Part shown: positions 24,084 through 31,000 of the stretch, one piece after another
Layout: every line of letters begins with the position of its first letter
Numbering within the stretch: position 1 is the first letter of the stretch
Assembly: GCA_934636865.1 (NCBI GenBank)
Contig: CAKUBI010000018.1
Location: forward strand, 1-41,545
DNA length: 41,545 nt
Reading direction: 5' to 3'
Source of the DNA: an uncultured Oscillospiraceae bacterium
GTDB taxonomy: Bacteria > Bacillota > Clostridia > Oscillospirales > Oscillospiraceae
Notes under the pieces: model-generated
Told to the model about the DNA's origin: nothing
Database searches by the model: none
What the model saw: the letters and a program-made list of their open reading frames with translations, nothing else
Program-made: the position numbers and the translations under genes

Positions 24084-24644
24084 TTACTTCACGCTGCCGT
24101 CGGCGTTAAAGACCGGCAGCTTTTCAAGGAACAGGATGTCCTTGCGGTCGGCCGCGCCGCCCTCGGCAAGCACGGCCATGCGTCCGGCGACCGTGCCGCC
24201 CGCCTTTTCGACGAGCGCCTCCATCGCCTTGAGCGAGCCGCCCGTGGAGATGACATCGTCCACAAGCAGGATCTTCTTGCCGCGGATGAGCGCGGCGTCG
24301 TCCGCGCCGAGGAAGAGCTTCTGCTGGGCGACGGTGGTGATGGACTTATCCTCGACGGAGAGGGGATCGGGCATATAGACCTTGGGGCCCTTGCGCGCGA
24401 TGAAGTACTTCTTCGCGCCGCTCTGGCGCGCCATCTCGTGAATGAGGGGGATGGACTTGGCCTCGGCGGTGAAGAGGTAGTCGTAGTCAATGCTGGCGGC
24501 GAGCTTGAGCAGCTCCTCCGCGCAGCGCACGGTCAGCTCCGCGTCGCCGAACATGATGAACGCGCCGATATGAAGATCGTCCGTCACCTTGCAGATGGGA
24601 AGGTCGCGGTCAAGACCCGCGACATGCATCGAATAAGTCGCCAT
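24084..24644 (-). CDS. apt: Adenine-type phosphoribosyltransferase
   Basis: This 186-residue type I phosphoribosyltransferase would join a purine base to PRPP. The PRPP-binding motif ILLVDDVISTGGS is at about residues 124-136, and the flexible-loop region is near 85-105. The segment YLFTAEAKSIPLIHEMAR resembles the adenine phosphoribosyltransferase core, although the usual ESRGF-type motif is altered. Proximity to adenine deaminase supports adenine or another 6-aminopurine as substrate. The specificity is less certain than the fold; xanthine or a regulatory PurR-like use is possible but less likely, as there is no helix-turn-helix. GAAGGGAGC precedes the ATG. Confidence 0.8.
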   Translation of the reverse strand: MATYSMHVAGLDRDLPICKVTDDLHIGAFIMFGDAELTVRCAEELLKLAASIDYDYLFTAEAKSIPLIHEMARQSGAKKYFIARKGPKVYMPDPLSVEDKSITTVAQQKLFLGADDAALIRGKKILLVDDVISTGGSLKAMEALVEKAGGTVAGRMAVLAEGGAADRKDILFLEKLPVFNADGSVK

Positions 24645-24717
24645 AAAAAGGAAGCTCCCTTCGCGTTTTTACTCATTTTGTTCTGAATTTTGCCCACTTG
24701 AGCGGCAAACAGGAATT

Positions 24718-24745
24718 AGTATACCGTTTTTGCACCGCTTGTCAA
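24718..24745 (-). promoter_or_regulatory. sigma-A promoter of apt
   Basis: On the minus strand, -35 TTGACA (24740-24745) and -10 TATACT (24718-24723) have a 16-base spacer. Confidence 0.8.
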
Positions 24746-24750
24746 GCGCG

Positions 24751-24951
24751 TTATACCGAGGTGTCGCCCTCGGGCATGATGATCGCGCAGAGAATATAGG
24801 CAAGGATGCCGCTGCCGGCGGCCAGCGCCAGCACGGCCCAGAGCACGCGCACGATCGTCGGGTCGATGTTGAAATAGTCGGCGATGCCCGCGCATACGCC
24901 GCAGAGCATCTTGTTGTTGCGGGACTTATAAAGACGCTTTTTCTCGTCCAT
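24751..24951 (-). CDS. PspC-domain membrane protein
   Basis: This 66-residue protein is a single PspC domain: a basic start with RLYKSRNNKMLCGVCAGIADYF, the conserved DPTIVRVLW, and one long hydrophobic segment (about 32-60). PspC-type proteins are small membrane proteins linked to the phage-shock (membrane stress) response. No other psp gene is adjacent, and a stand-alone PspC is common in clostridia. GGAGGAATATC precedes the ATG. Confidence 0.92.
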   Translation of the reverse strand: MDEKKRLYKSRNNKMLCGVCAGIADYFNIDPTIVRVLWAVLALAAGSGILAYILCAIIMPEGDTSV

Positions 24952-25009
24952 GATATTCCTCCTGATCCGGCCGCGAAGCGGCCACGGTATTTCCTAAGCA
25001 AACATTCAT

Positions 25010-25037
25010 ATTATACCACGATTTCGGCCGTTGTAAA
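25010..25037 (-). promoter_or_regulatory. sigma-A promoter of the PspC gene
   Basis: On the minus strand, -35 TTTACA (25032-25037) and -10 TATAAT (25010-25015) have a 16-base spacer. The leader holds a GGCCGC/GCGGCC hairpin near 24968-24983. Confidence 0.65.
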
Positions 25038-25040
25038 GAT

Positions 25041-25997
25041 TTATCCGCGCCGTGCGCCGCGCCCGAGCGAGGAGAAAAAGCGGAACGTCAGCGGCCAGAC
25101 CGTCCCGGCGGCGACGACCATGAGAAAATAGCGGATGCCGTCGGCAAGGAAGCTCCCCTGCCCGAGCAGCGCATAGAGCGGCGCTTTGAGCGCGCTGCGG
25201 ACCAGAACGACCAGCGCAAGGCCGAGCGTGAGCTTCAGGACCTGCGCCCACCAGACGGCCTGCGTCTCAAAGCGGATGCAGCGCTCGTCGGCGTAAAGGG
25301 AGAGAATAAGCCCCAGCGTGCCGCCGAGCATGCAGGCGGCGTTTTTGACGGCGGCGTCGAAATTCGTCAGATCGCCGGACGCGCCGCTGTGCACAAAAAG
25401 TGCGTAAAGGAGGAACGCCAGAGCGGGAAGCAGCATCCAGCGCCACACGCGGAGCATCGCGCCGCCGCCGCGGCGGGAGCGTTCAAGCACCGGATGCAGC
25501 GCGAACACGAGCACGATGGCGACAAGCACCGACACGCCCACGTCGAGCGGCGTGTGCACGCCGAGATACAGCCGCGAAAACGCGACGAGCGCGGCGAGCA
25601 CGACGGAAACGACTCGTACCCAGCGGCGCTTCGACGTGCGCGCGATGCCGCCGAAGGTGCCGACGGCGTTCTGTGTGTGGCCGCTGGGGAAGGAGAAGCC
25701 TGTCGCCTGCGCGCGGGCGGCCTCCACGATCTGAAAGTCCGGGTCCAGCACCCAGGGCCGCGGGATGCGGAAGGTGATCTTGAGCGCCTGATTGAGGATG
25801 GTCCCGGCAAAGCCCACGAGAAGAAGATAGCTGCCCCGGCGCTTGTCGATGCACCAGTACATCGCGAGCGCCACGACCATAAAGACGAGCTCCTCGCCAA
25901 AGTGCGTGATGAGCGCCATCGCGCTGTCGAGCAGCGGCGTGCGCAGCGCGGCGAGCGCGCGCAGGACGTTGAGATTCGTGCTTAAAAAAGCGGACAT
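25041..25997 (-). CDS. PAP2-family membrane phosphatase
   Basis: This 318-residue membrane protein belongs to the type 2 phosphatidic acid phosphatase superfamily. All three catalytic motifs are present: KITFRIPRP (about 73-81), PSGHT (about 104-108), and SRLYLGVHTPLD (about 140-151). Additional membrane helices form the C-terminal half. Substrates in this family include undecaprenyl diphosphate, phosphatidylglycerol phosphate and lipid A precursors; the first would overlap the role of UppP, encoded at 2.5 kb. Start MSAFL is preceded by AAGGAGAGAAC. Its promoter shares a -35 hexamer with the divergent pheST T-box promoter. Confidence 0.92.
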   Translation of the reverse strand: MSAFLSTNLNVLRALAALRTPLLDSAMALITHFGEELVFMVVALAMYWCIDKRRGSYLLLVGFAGTILNQALKITFRIPRPWVLDPDFQIVEAARAQATGFSFPSGHTQNAVGTFGGIARTSKRRWVRVVSVVLAALVAFSRLYLGVHTPLDVGVSVLVAIVLVFALHPVLERSRRGGGAMLRVWRWMLLPALAFLLYALFVHSGASGDLTNFDAAVKNAACMLGGTLGLILSLYADERCIRFETQAVWWAQVLKLTLGLALVVLVRSALKAPLYALLGQGSFLADGIRYFLMVVAAGTVWPLTFRFFSSLGRGARRG

Positions 25998-26030
25998 TTT
26001 GTTCTCTCCTTACTGTTTTTGCATTTTTTC

Positions 26031-26059
26031 ATTGTAACACCGGAAAATTCCCCTTGCAA
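26031..26059 (-). promoter_or_regulatory. sigma-A promoter of the PAP2 gene (shares its -35)
   Basis: On the minus strand, -35 TTGCAA (26054-26059) and -10 TACAAT (26031-26036) have a 17-base spacer. The palindromic hexamer TTGCAA is also the -35 of the divergent T-box promoter. Confidence 0.7.
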
Positions 26060-26082
26060 CTTCCTTTTTTCTATGGTATAAG
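26054..26082 (+). promoter_or_regulatory. sigma-A promoter of the pheST T-box transcript
   Basis: -35 TTGCAA (26054-26059) and -10 TATAAG (26077-26082) have a 17-base spacer. Transcription would begin near 26089, just before the T-box leader. Confidence 0.75.
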
Positions 26083-26099
26083 TGTAATTCAGACAAAAG

Positions 26100-26337
26100 C
26101 CAAAATGCTGTGAAAGGGAAAATAGCGAGCTTGTTCCGTCAAGAGAGGACCGGTCGGCGGCTGGGAGCCGGTCTGCGGGATGTCGCTTGGTTCGCCCCCG
26201 AGCAGCCGCGAGGAAATGCGCGGCCGGGTAGCCTCCGTTACAGGGAATCGAGCGCGCGCCAAACGGCGCGAAGCAGGGTGGTACCGCGGAAGAGGTCTTT
26301 CGTCCCGAGCGATCGGGAGGGAAGGCTGTTTTTTTAT
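26100..26337 (+). promoter_or_regulatory. T-box riboswitch (Phe specifier) of pheST
   Basis: The leader senses uncharged tRNA and controls read-through into the phenylalanyl-tRNA synthetase genes. Seen in order: the AGAGAG element of stem I near 26142, the apical GGCTGGGAGCC region, the likely specifier TTC (Phe) at 26191-26193 followed by GCCCCCGAGC, and a CCGTTA motif near 26235. Next come the invariant T-box AGGGTGGTACCGCG at 26275-26288, which pairs with the tRNA 3' end in the antiterminator, and a terminator stem TCCCGA/TCGGGA followed by a run of T (26329-26335). The specifier matches the downstream genes. Confidence 0.95.
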
Positions 26338-26390
26338 CCCTGCCGCGGCTTTTGATCTCAGCAAATTTTTACCTGAAAAGGAGAAATGAT

Positions 26391-27416
26391 ATGAAACAGC
26401 AACTGGAAGCGATCCGCAAGGCGGCGCTCGACGCGATCTCCGACGCCGGCAAGGCTGAGGACCTCGAAGCGCTGCGCGTGCGCTACCTCGGCAAAAAGGG
26501 CGAGCTGACCGCCGTTCTGAAGCAGATGGGCAAGCTCAGCGCCGAAGAGCGCCCGGTGATCGGGCAGCTGGCGAACGAGGTGCGCGCCAAGCTCGAATCG
26601 GGCATTGAAGAAAAGACGAAGGAGCTGGCCGACAAGACCATGGAGCGCAAGCTCAAGGCCGAGGCCGTGGACGTCACCATCCCCGGCAGGCAGGAGAAGA
26701 TCGGCGTGAAGCACCCGATGTATCAGGTGCTCGACGAGATCAAGGACATCTTCGTCGGCATGGGCTTCGAAATTCTCGAGGACCGCGAGGTCGAGCTGGC
26801 CGAATACAACTTCACCAAGCTCAACGTTGAGGAGGGCCATCCCGCCCGCGAGTGGAGCGATACGTTCTACTTCACCGAGGACAGCTCCATCCTCCTGCGC
26901 ACGCAGACCTCGCCCATGCAGATTCACGCGATGGAAACGCGCGAGCTGCCCATCCGCATCCTCGCTCCCGGCCGCGTGTACCGCAAGGACGAGGTGGATG
27001 CCACGCACTCGCCCATGTTCCACCAGATCGAGGGCATGGCCATCGACAAGGGCATCACGATGGCGGACCTCAAGGGCACGCTCAACGAGGTCGTGCGCCA
27101 GCTCTACGGCGAGCACACGGTCACGCGCTTCCGCCCCCATCACTTCCCGTTCACCGAGCCGAGCTGCGAAATGGACATTCAGTGCCACAAGTGCCACGGC
27201 GCAGGCTGCCCCACCTGCAAGGGCGAGGGCTGGATCGAGGTGCTCGGCGCCGGCATGATCCACCCGAAGGTCCTCGAGGGCTGCGGCATCGACTCCACGG
27301 TCTATTCCGGCTGGGCGTTCGGCATGGGCCTTGAGCGTCTGGCGCTCGGCCACTTCAAGATCAGCGACCTGCGTCTGATCTTCGAGAACGATGTGAGATT
27401 TTTGGAACAGTTTTAA
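26391..27416 (+). CDS. pheS: Phenylalanyl-tRNA synthetase alpha subunit
   Basis: This 341-residue subunit carries the catalytic core of the alpha2-beta2 enzyme that charges tRNA-Phe. It has an N-terminal coiled coil (about 1-90) and then the class II core: motif 2-type residues in MFHQIEGMAIDKG, RFRPHHFPFTEPS, and the motif 3 segment GWAFGMGLERLALG. A Cys-rich insert CHKCHGAGCPTCKGEGW (about 262-278), seen in many bacterial PheS proteins, may bind zinc. The ATG at 26391 follows AAAAGGAG; an in-frame ATG at 26352 would start in the T-box terminator region and is rejected. pheT follows 18 bases later. Confidence 0.97.
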   Translation: MKQQLEAIRKAALDAISDAGKAEDLEALRVRYLGKKGELTAVLKQMGKLSAEERPVIGQLANEVRAKLESGIEEKTKELADKTMERKLKAEAVDVTIPGRQEKIGVKHPMYQVLDEIKDIFVGMGFEILEDREVELAEYNFTKLNVEEGHPAREWSDTFYFTEDSSILLRTQTSPMQIHAMETRELPIRILAPGRVYRKDEVDATHSPMFHQIEGMAIDKGITMADLKGTLNEVVRQLYGEHTVTRFRPHHFPFTEPSCEMDIQCHKCHGAGCPTCKGEGWIEVLGAGMIHPKVLEGCGIDSTVYSGWAFGMGLERLALGHFKISDLRLIFENDVRFLEQF

Positions 27417-27434
27417 GAAAGGAGAGCGAAGGAA

Positions 27435-30125
27435 ATGATTTTAAGCAGAAATTGGCTCAACGAGTTCGTTGACCTCAAGGATATCACCGACAAGCAGTTC
27501 AACGACGATATGACGCTCTCCGGCTCGAAGGTCGAGACCATCGAGCGCCCGGACGAGAACCTCAAGAACGTGGTCGTGGGCAAGGTGCTCGAGATGAAGC
27601 GCCACGAGAATTCCGACCACATGTGGGTGCTCAAGATCGACGTCGGCCAGGCCGAGCCCGTGCAGATCGTCACGGGCGCGTGGAACGTTCACCTGGGCGA
27701 CTATGTGCCCGCGGCGCTTTCCGGCGCGCTGCTGCCGAACGGCGTGAGGATCGAGAAGGGCGAGCTGCGCGGCGTCGAGTCCGACGGCATGCTCTGCTCG
27801 CTCAAGGAGCTCGGCATGACGGCGGAGCACGACTTCCCCTATGCCGTCATCACGCCCGCGGCCATCCTGAACGACTATCACCCCATCGACAAAAATAAGC
27901 CCTCCATCCCCGCCGATATCAAGCCCGGCGACAAGATCTACGGCCCCGTCGTCGCGGCGAAGGTGCTCGAGTGCGCCCCGCAGGGCGGCGGCACGTTCCA
28001 CACCTGCCTGGACCTCGGCGGCGCGACCGCCGTGCCCGACACGCGCTGCTCGAACCTCCACGAGGGCGACCTTGTGGCCTACAACACCAAGAGCGACGCC
28101 ATCTGCACGCTCGAGGACCTGCATGCCGAGCAGAAGGAGTTTCCCCACTGCATCGCCGACGGCATCTTTATCCTGCAGGAGGAGGACGCCGAGCCGGGGC
28201 TCAACATGGCGCACATCCTCGGCTTCGACGATTCCATCGTCGAGTTCGAGATCACGCCCAACCGCCCCGACTGCCTTTCCGTCATCGGCCTTGCCCGCGA
28301 GGCGAGCGCGACATTCAAGCGCCCCCTCAAGCTGCACGAGCCCGAGCCGCACGGCTGCGGCGGCAGCATCGCCGACCTTGTCGATATCGACATTGAGGAC
28401 GGCGAGCTCTGCCCGCGCTACACCGCGCGCATGGTGAAAAACGTCAAGATCGCGCCGTCCCCGCGCTGGATGCGCGAGAGACTGCGCAACAGCGGCGTGC
28501 GCCCGATCAACAACATCGTCGATATCACGAACTACGTCATGCTCGAATACGGCCAGCCGATGCACGCCTTCGATTTCAGCTGCGTTGAGGGCGGGCACAT
28601 CATCGTGCGCACCGCGCGCGAGGGCGAGACCATCCAGACGCTCGACGGCAACGCGCGCAAGCTGACGCCGAGCATGCTCTGCATCTGCGACGAGCACAAG
28701 CCCGTGTGCGTCGCGGGCGTCATGGGCGGCGCGAACAGCGAGATCGTCGGCGATACGGCGATGGTGCTCTTCGAATCCGCCAACTTCAACGGCGTTTCCG
28801 TGCGCCGCACGGCAAGCGCCCTCGGCATGCGCACCGACGCCTCCTCCCGCTATGAAAAGGGTCTCGACATGATGAACACCATCAAGGCCGTCGAGCGCGC
28901 CTGCGAGCTCGTGGAGCTGCTCGGCTGCGGCGAGGTCGTGGACGGTGTGATGGACGTGGTCGCCAGGGAAAAGGCCCCTACGGTCGTCAAGCTCGAGCCG
29001 GACAAGATCAACGCCCTGCTCGGCACGGAGCTGAGCGAGGACGTGATGCGAGAGATCCTCGTCTCCCTCGGCTTTATCCTGAACGGCGACGATATCTACG
29101 TGCCCTCCTGGCGCGGCGACGTGGAGCACTACAGCGACATTGCTGAGGAGGTCGCCCGCTTCTACGGCTACAACAAGATCCCCTGCACGCTCATGCGCGG
29201 CGAAACGACGCGCGGCGGCTTTTCCGAGCAGCAGCGCTTCGACCGCGCCATCGGCGGCGCGGTGCGCGCGCTGGGCTACGATGAGATCATCACCTATTCC
29301 TTCATCAGCCCCACCTACTATGATAAGATCCGCATGCCGAAGGATTCCCCGCTGCGCCGGAGCCTGAAGATCCTCAACCCCCTGGGCGAGGATACCTCCA
29401 TCATGCGCACGACCATCCTGCCGAGCATGCTCGAGATCGTCGCGCGCAATTACAGCTACCGCAACAAGGCGGCGCGCCTTTACGAGCTCGGCAAGATCTA
29501 CCTGCCGCGCGAGGACGGCCTTGCCGACGAGCCGAAGTACCTCTCCCTCGGCGCCTACGGCGACGGCGTGGACTTCTTCTCCTTCAAGGGCGGCATCGAG
29601 ACGCTGCTGCGCGAGCTGCGCATCGCGGACGTGAGGTTCGAGGCCTGCACGGACAACGATTCCTACCACCCCGGCCGCTGCGCCAATGTGTATGCGGGCG
29701 GCAAGCTCCTCGGCGTGTTCGGTCAGATCCACCCGCTCGTCGCGGCGAACTACGGCGTCGATACCGAAATCTACACCGCCGAGCTGAGCTTTGACGCGAT
29801 GTATGAGATGCGCGGCGGTATCCCCGTCTACCAGCCTCTGCCGAAGTTCCCGGCCGTCACGCGCGACATCGCGGTCGTGTGTGACGAGACCGTCACCGTC
29901 GGCGCGCTCGAGGAGAGCATCCGCCGCGGCGCGAAGGGCCTTTTGAAGGAGGTCTCGCTCTTCGACATTTACCGCGGCCCCGGCGTGGCCCCCGGCAAGA
30001 AGAGCGTCGCGTTCAGCCTTGTGCTGCGCGCGGACGACCGCAGCCTGACCGGCGAAGAGGCGGACGAGGACGTGCAGTCCATCCTCGCGGCCCTCAAGGC
30101 GGACCACAACGCGGTGCTCCGCTGA
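27435..30125 (+). CDS. pheT: Phenylalanyl-tRNA synthetase beta subunit with extra N-terminal module
   Basis: This 896-residue subunit handles tRNA binding and editing of mischarged Tyr-tRNA. Its domains are B1, an EMAP-like tRNA-binding OB fold (about 40-140), B3/B4 (editing, around 270-475, with EITPNRPDC and DITNYVMLEYGQPMHAFD), B5, the catalytic-like B6/B7, and the C-terminal anticodon-binding FDX-ACB domain (about 805-896, with FPAVTRDIAV). It is about 90-100 residues longer than typical PheT (about 785-805). The extra block (about 138-245) lies between the OB fold and B3 and looks like a degenerate second copy of the OB fold. AAAGGAG precedes the ATG. Confidence 0.96.
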   Translation: MILSRNWLNEFVDLKDITDKQFNDDMTLSGSKVETIERPDENLKNVVVGKVLEMKRHENSDHMWVLKIDVGQAEPVQIVTGAWNVHLGDYVPAALSGALLPNGVRIEKGELRGVESDGMLCSLKELGMTAEHDFPYAVITPAAILNDYHPIDKNKPSIPADIKPGDKIYGPVVAAKVLECAPQGGGTFHTCLDLGGATAVPDTRCSNLHEGDLVAYNTKSDAICTLEDLHAEQKEFPHCIADGIFILQEEDAEPGLNMAHILGFDDSIVEFEITPNRPDCLSVIGLAREASATFKRPLKLHEPEPHGCGGSIADLVDIDIEDGELCPRYTARMVKNVKIAPSPRWMRERLRNSGVRPINNIVDITNYVMLEYGQPMHAFDFSCVEGGHIIVRTAREGETIQTLDGNARKLTPSMLCICDEHKPVCVAGVMGGANSEIVGDTAMVLFESANFNGVSVRRTASALGMRTDASSRYEKGLDMMNTIKAVERACELVELLGCGEVVDGVMDVVAREKAPTVVKLEPDKINALLGTELSEDVMREILVSLGFILNGDDIYVPSWRGDVEHYSDIAEEVARFYGYNKIPCTLMRGETTRGGFSEQQRFDRAIGGAVRALGYDEIITYSFISPTYYDKIRMPKDSPLRRSLKILNPLGEDTSIMRTTILPSMLEIVARNYSYRNKAARLYELGKIYLPREDGLADEPKYLSLGAYGDGVDFFSFKGGIETLLRELRIADVRFEACTDNDSYHPGRCANVYAGGKLLGVFGQIHPLVAANYGVDTEIYTAELSFDAMYEMRGGIPVYQPLPKFPAVTRDIAVVCDETVTVGALEESIRRGAKGLLKEVSLFDIYRGPGVAPGKKSVAFSLVLRADDRSLTGEEADEDVQSILAALKADHNAVLR

Positions 30126-30142
30126 GAGATCCTTAAGAAAAG

Positions 30143-30159
30143 ATTACGTTTCTGTTACA
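30143..30159. promoter_or_regulatory. Near-match WalR-type box upstream of ireB
   Basis: Read on the minus strand, TGTAAC-N5-CGTAAT matches the WalR consensus TGTWAH-N5-TGTWAH at 11 of 12 positions. It lies about 16-32 bases upstream of the -35 of ireB. Confidence 0.4.
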
Positions 30160-30174
30160 GTTGGCGGCGTTCCC

Positions 30175-30203
30175 TTTACTTTTTAAAAATGCGTTGCTAT
30201 ACT
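30175..30203 (+). promoter_or_regulatory. sigma-A promoter of ireB
   Basis: -10 TATACT (30198-30203) is good; the -35 TTTACT (30175-30180) is weaker; the spacer is 17 bases. Confidence 0.6.
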
Positions 30204-30238
30204 GAGTGCACCGGATATCGGAAGGAGGGACCATTCCC

Positions 30239-30484
30239 ATGGATGAATTTACCCGCAAGTTTAACGTGGCGCAGGAAAAGGACGCGGAGATCCGCCATAT
30301 CCTGACGACCGTTTACGCCGCCCTGGAGGACAAGGGCTACAACCCCATCAATCAGATCGTCGGCTACATCCTGTCGGAGGATCCTACCTATATCACCAAC
30401 CACAACAACGCCCGCACGCTGATCCGCAAGCTGGACCGCGACGAGCTGCTGCAAACGCTCGTGCGCAGCTATCTGGGCAAATAA
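30239..30484 (+). CDS. ireB: IreB-family regulatory phosphoprotein
   Basis: This 81-residue protein matches the IreB (formerly DUF965/YrzL) family over its full length: [41 protein letters not shown] and ITNHNNAR are family hallmarks. In Enterococcus, IreB is phosphorylated on N-terminal threonines by the PASTA-domain kinase IreK and modulates cell-wall-antibiotic resistance. T5 here is the likely equivalent site. Start at 30239 is set by GGAAGGAGGG and by the family N-terminus; an upstream ATG (30206) is rejected. In many Firmicutes ireB precedes ruvX and a DUF1292 gene; here those are absent and envelope genes follow. Confidence 0.93.
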   Translation: MDEFTRKFNVAQEKDAEIRHILTTVYAALEDKGYNPINQIVGYILSEDPTYITNHNNARTLIRKLDRDELLQTLVRSYLGK

Positions 30485-30508
30485 GCGGAAACAAGTGAAT
30501 TTTTGACT

Positions 30509-30557
30509 GACCCCCGGGGACCGAAAAAAGGTCTCCGGGGGTCTGCTGCATTTTTTG
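30509..30557 (+). terminator. Terminator of ireB
   Basis: GACCCCCGGGGACC (30509-30522) and GGTCTCCGGGGGTC (30530-30543) pair around GAAAAAA with one mismatch. The T-run begins at 30551, seven bases after the stem. Confidence 0.8.
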
Positions 30558-30568
30558 CCCCGCGTCGG

Positions 30569-30597
30569 TTGACAAGGGGGACAGAAAATGCTATACT
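30569..30597 (+). promoter_or_regulatory. Consensus sigma-A promoter of the 97-residue/NlpC-P60 operon
   Basis: -35 TTGACA (30569-30574) and -10 TATACT (30592-30597) have a 17-base spacer. It is one of the strongest promoters in the window, which makes the repressor-like boxes directly downstream meaningful. Confidence 0.9.
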
Positions 30598-30604
30598 GCA
30601 AAAG

Positions 30605-30640
30605 GTTACAAAACGGTTACAAAGTTACAAATTGGTTACA
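30605..30640. promoter_or_regulatory. Tandem WalR-type boxes over the transcription start
   Basis: Four GTTACA hexamers begin at 30605, 30616, 30624 and 30635. The first and second pairs are each separated by exactly five bases. On the minus strand each pair reads TGTAAC-N5-TGTAAC, an exact match to the published WalR consensus TGTWAH-N5-TGTWAH. They start at about +1, a position at which a bound regulator would block transcription. WalR controls peptidoglycan hydrolases in Bacillota, and the operon ends with one. Confidence 0.6.
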
Positions 30641-30658
30641 GAGTTAGGAGTGAGTCAT

Positions 30659-30952
30659 ATGGCAGAAGCTACGGAAGGCCTCGTTTACCGCGGTCACCCG
30701 CTGCGCCGGGTGGACAATCTGATCTACTACGGCTCGATGGCGGATAAATATATTGTTATGATGCAGGTGCTCGACACCGCGCCGCTCAAGGACATCACGC
30801 TTGCCAAGCGTGTTTCCATCCAGTTACAGCTGACGGACGCGACCCTTCGCTCGCGCGACCGCGTGGTGCGCTCCACGGAGAAGGGCAGTCTCGGCGAGGC
30901 AATGGAATTCGCCTCCATCTGGCTCGAGCGCGCGCTGAGCGGCAAAATGTGA
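30659..30952 (+). CDS. Conserved-looking small protein, function unknown
   Basis: This 97-residue soluble protein has no signal peptide or membrane helix. It looks like an antiparallel sheet with a C-terminal helix: LVYRGHPLRRVDNLIYYG, KYIVMMQVLD, RVSIQLQLTD, then the helix LGEAMEFASIWLERAL. I do not recognise a domain. TAGGAGTGAG precedes the ATG. It is the first gene after the WalR-type boxes and lies 48 bases before the NlpC/P60 gene, so it may be a cytoplasmic partner or regulator of wall turnover. The coding signal is convincing (high GC third positions, good ribosome site). Confidence 0.8.
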   Translation: MAEATEGLVYRGHPLRRVDNLIYYGSMADKYIVMMQVLDTAPLKDITLAKRVSIQLQLTDATLRSRDRVVRSTEKGSLGEAMEFASIWLERALSGKM

Positions 30953-31000
30953 TCGCCGCGCGAAACACCTGATTTTTTCACGAAAGGATGACCCCACACG

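Noticed and set aside
27441..30107. Open frame of 888 codons antisense to pheT
   Set aside because: Same GC effect. The sense strand encodes unmistakable PheT with a ribosome site and T-box control.
30503..30658. Extended N-terminus for the 97-residue protein
   Set aside because: It would read through the ireB terminator, the promoter and the WalR-type boxes.
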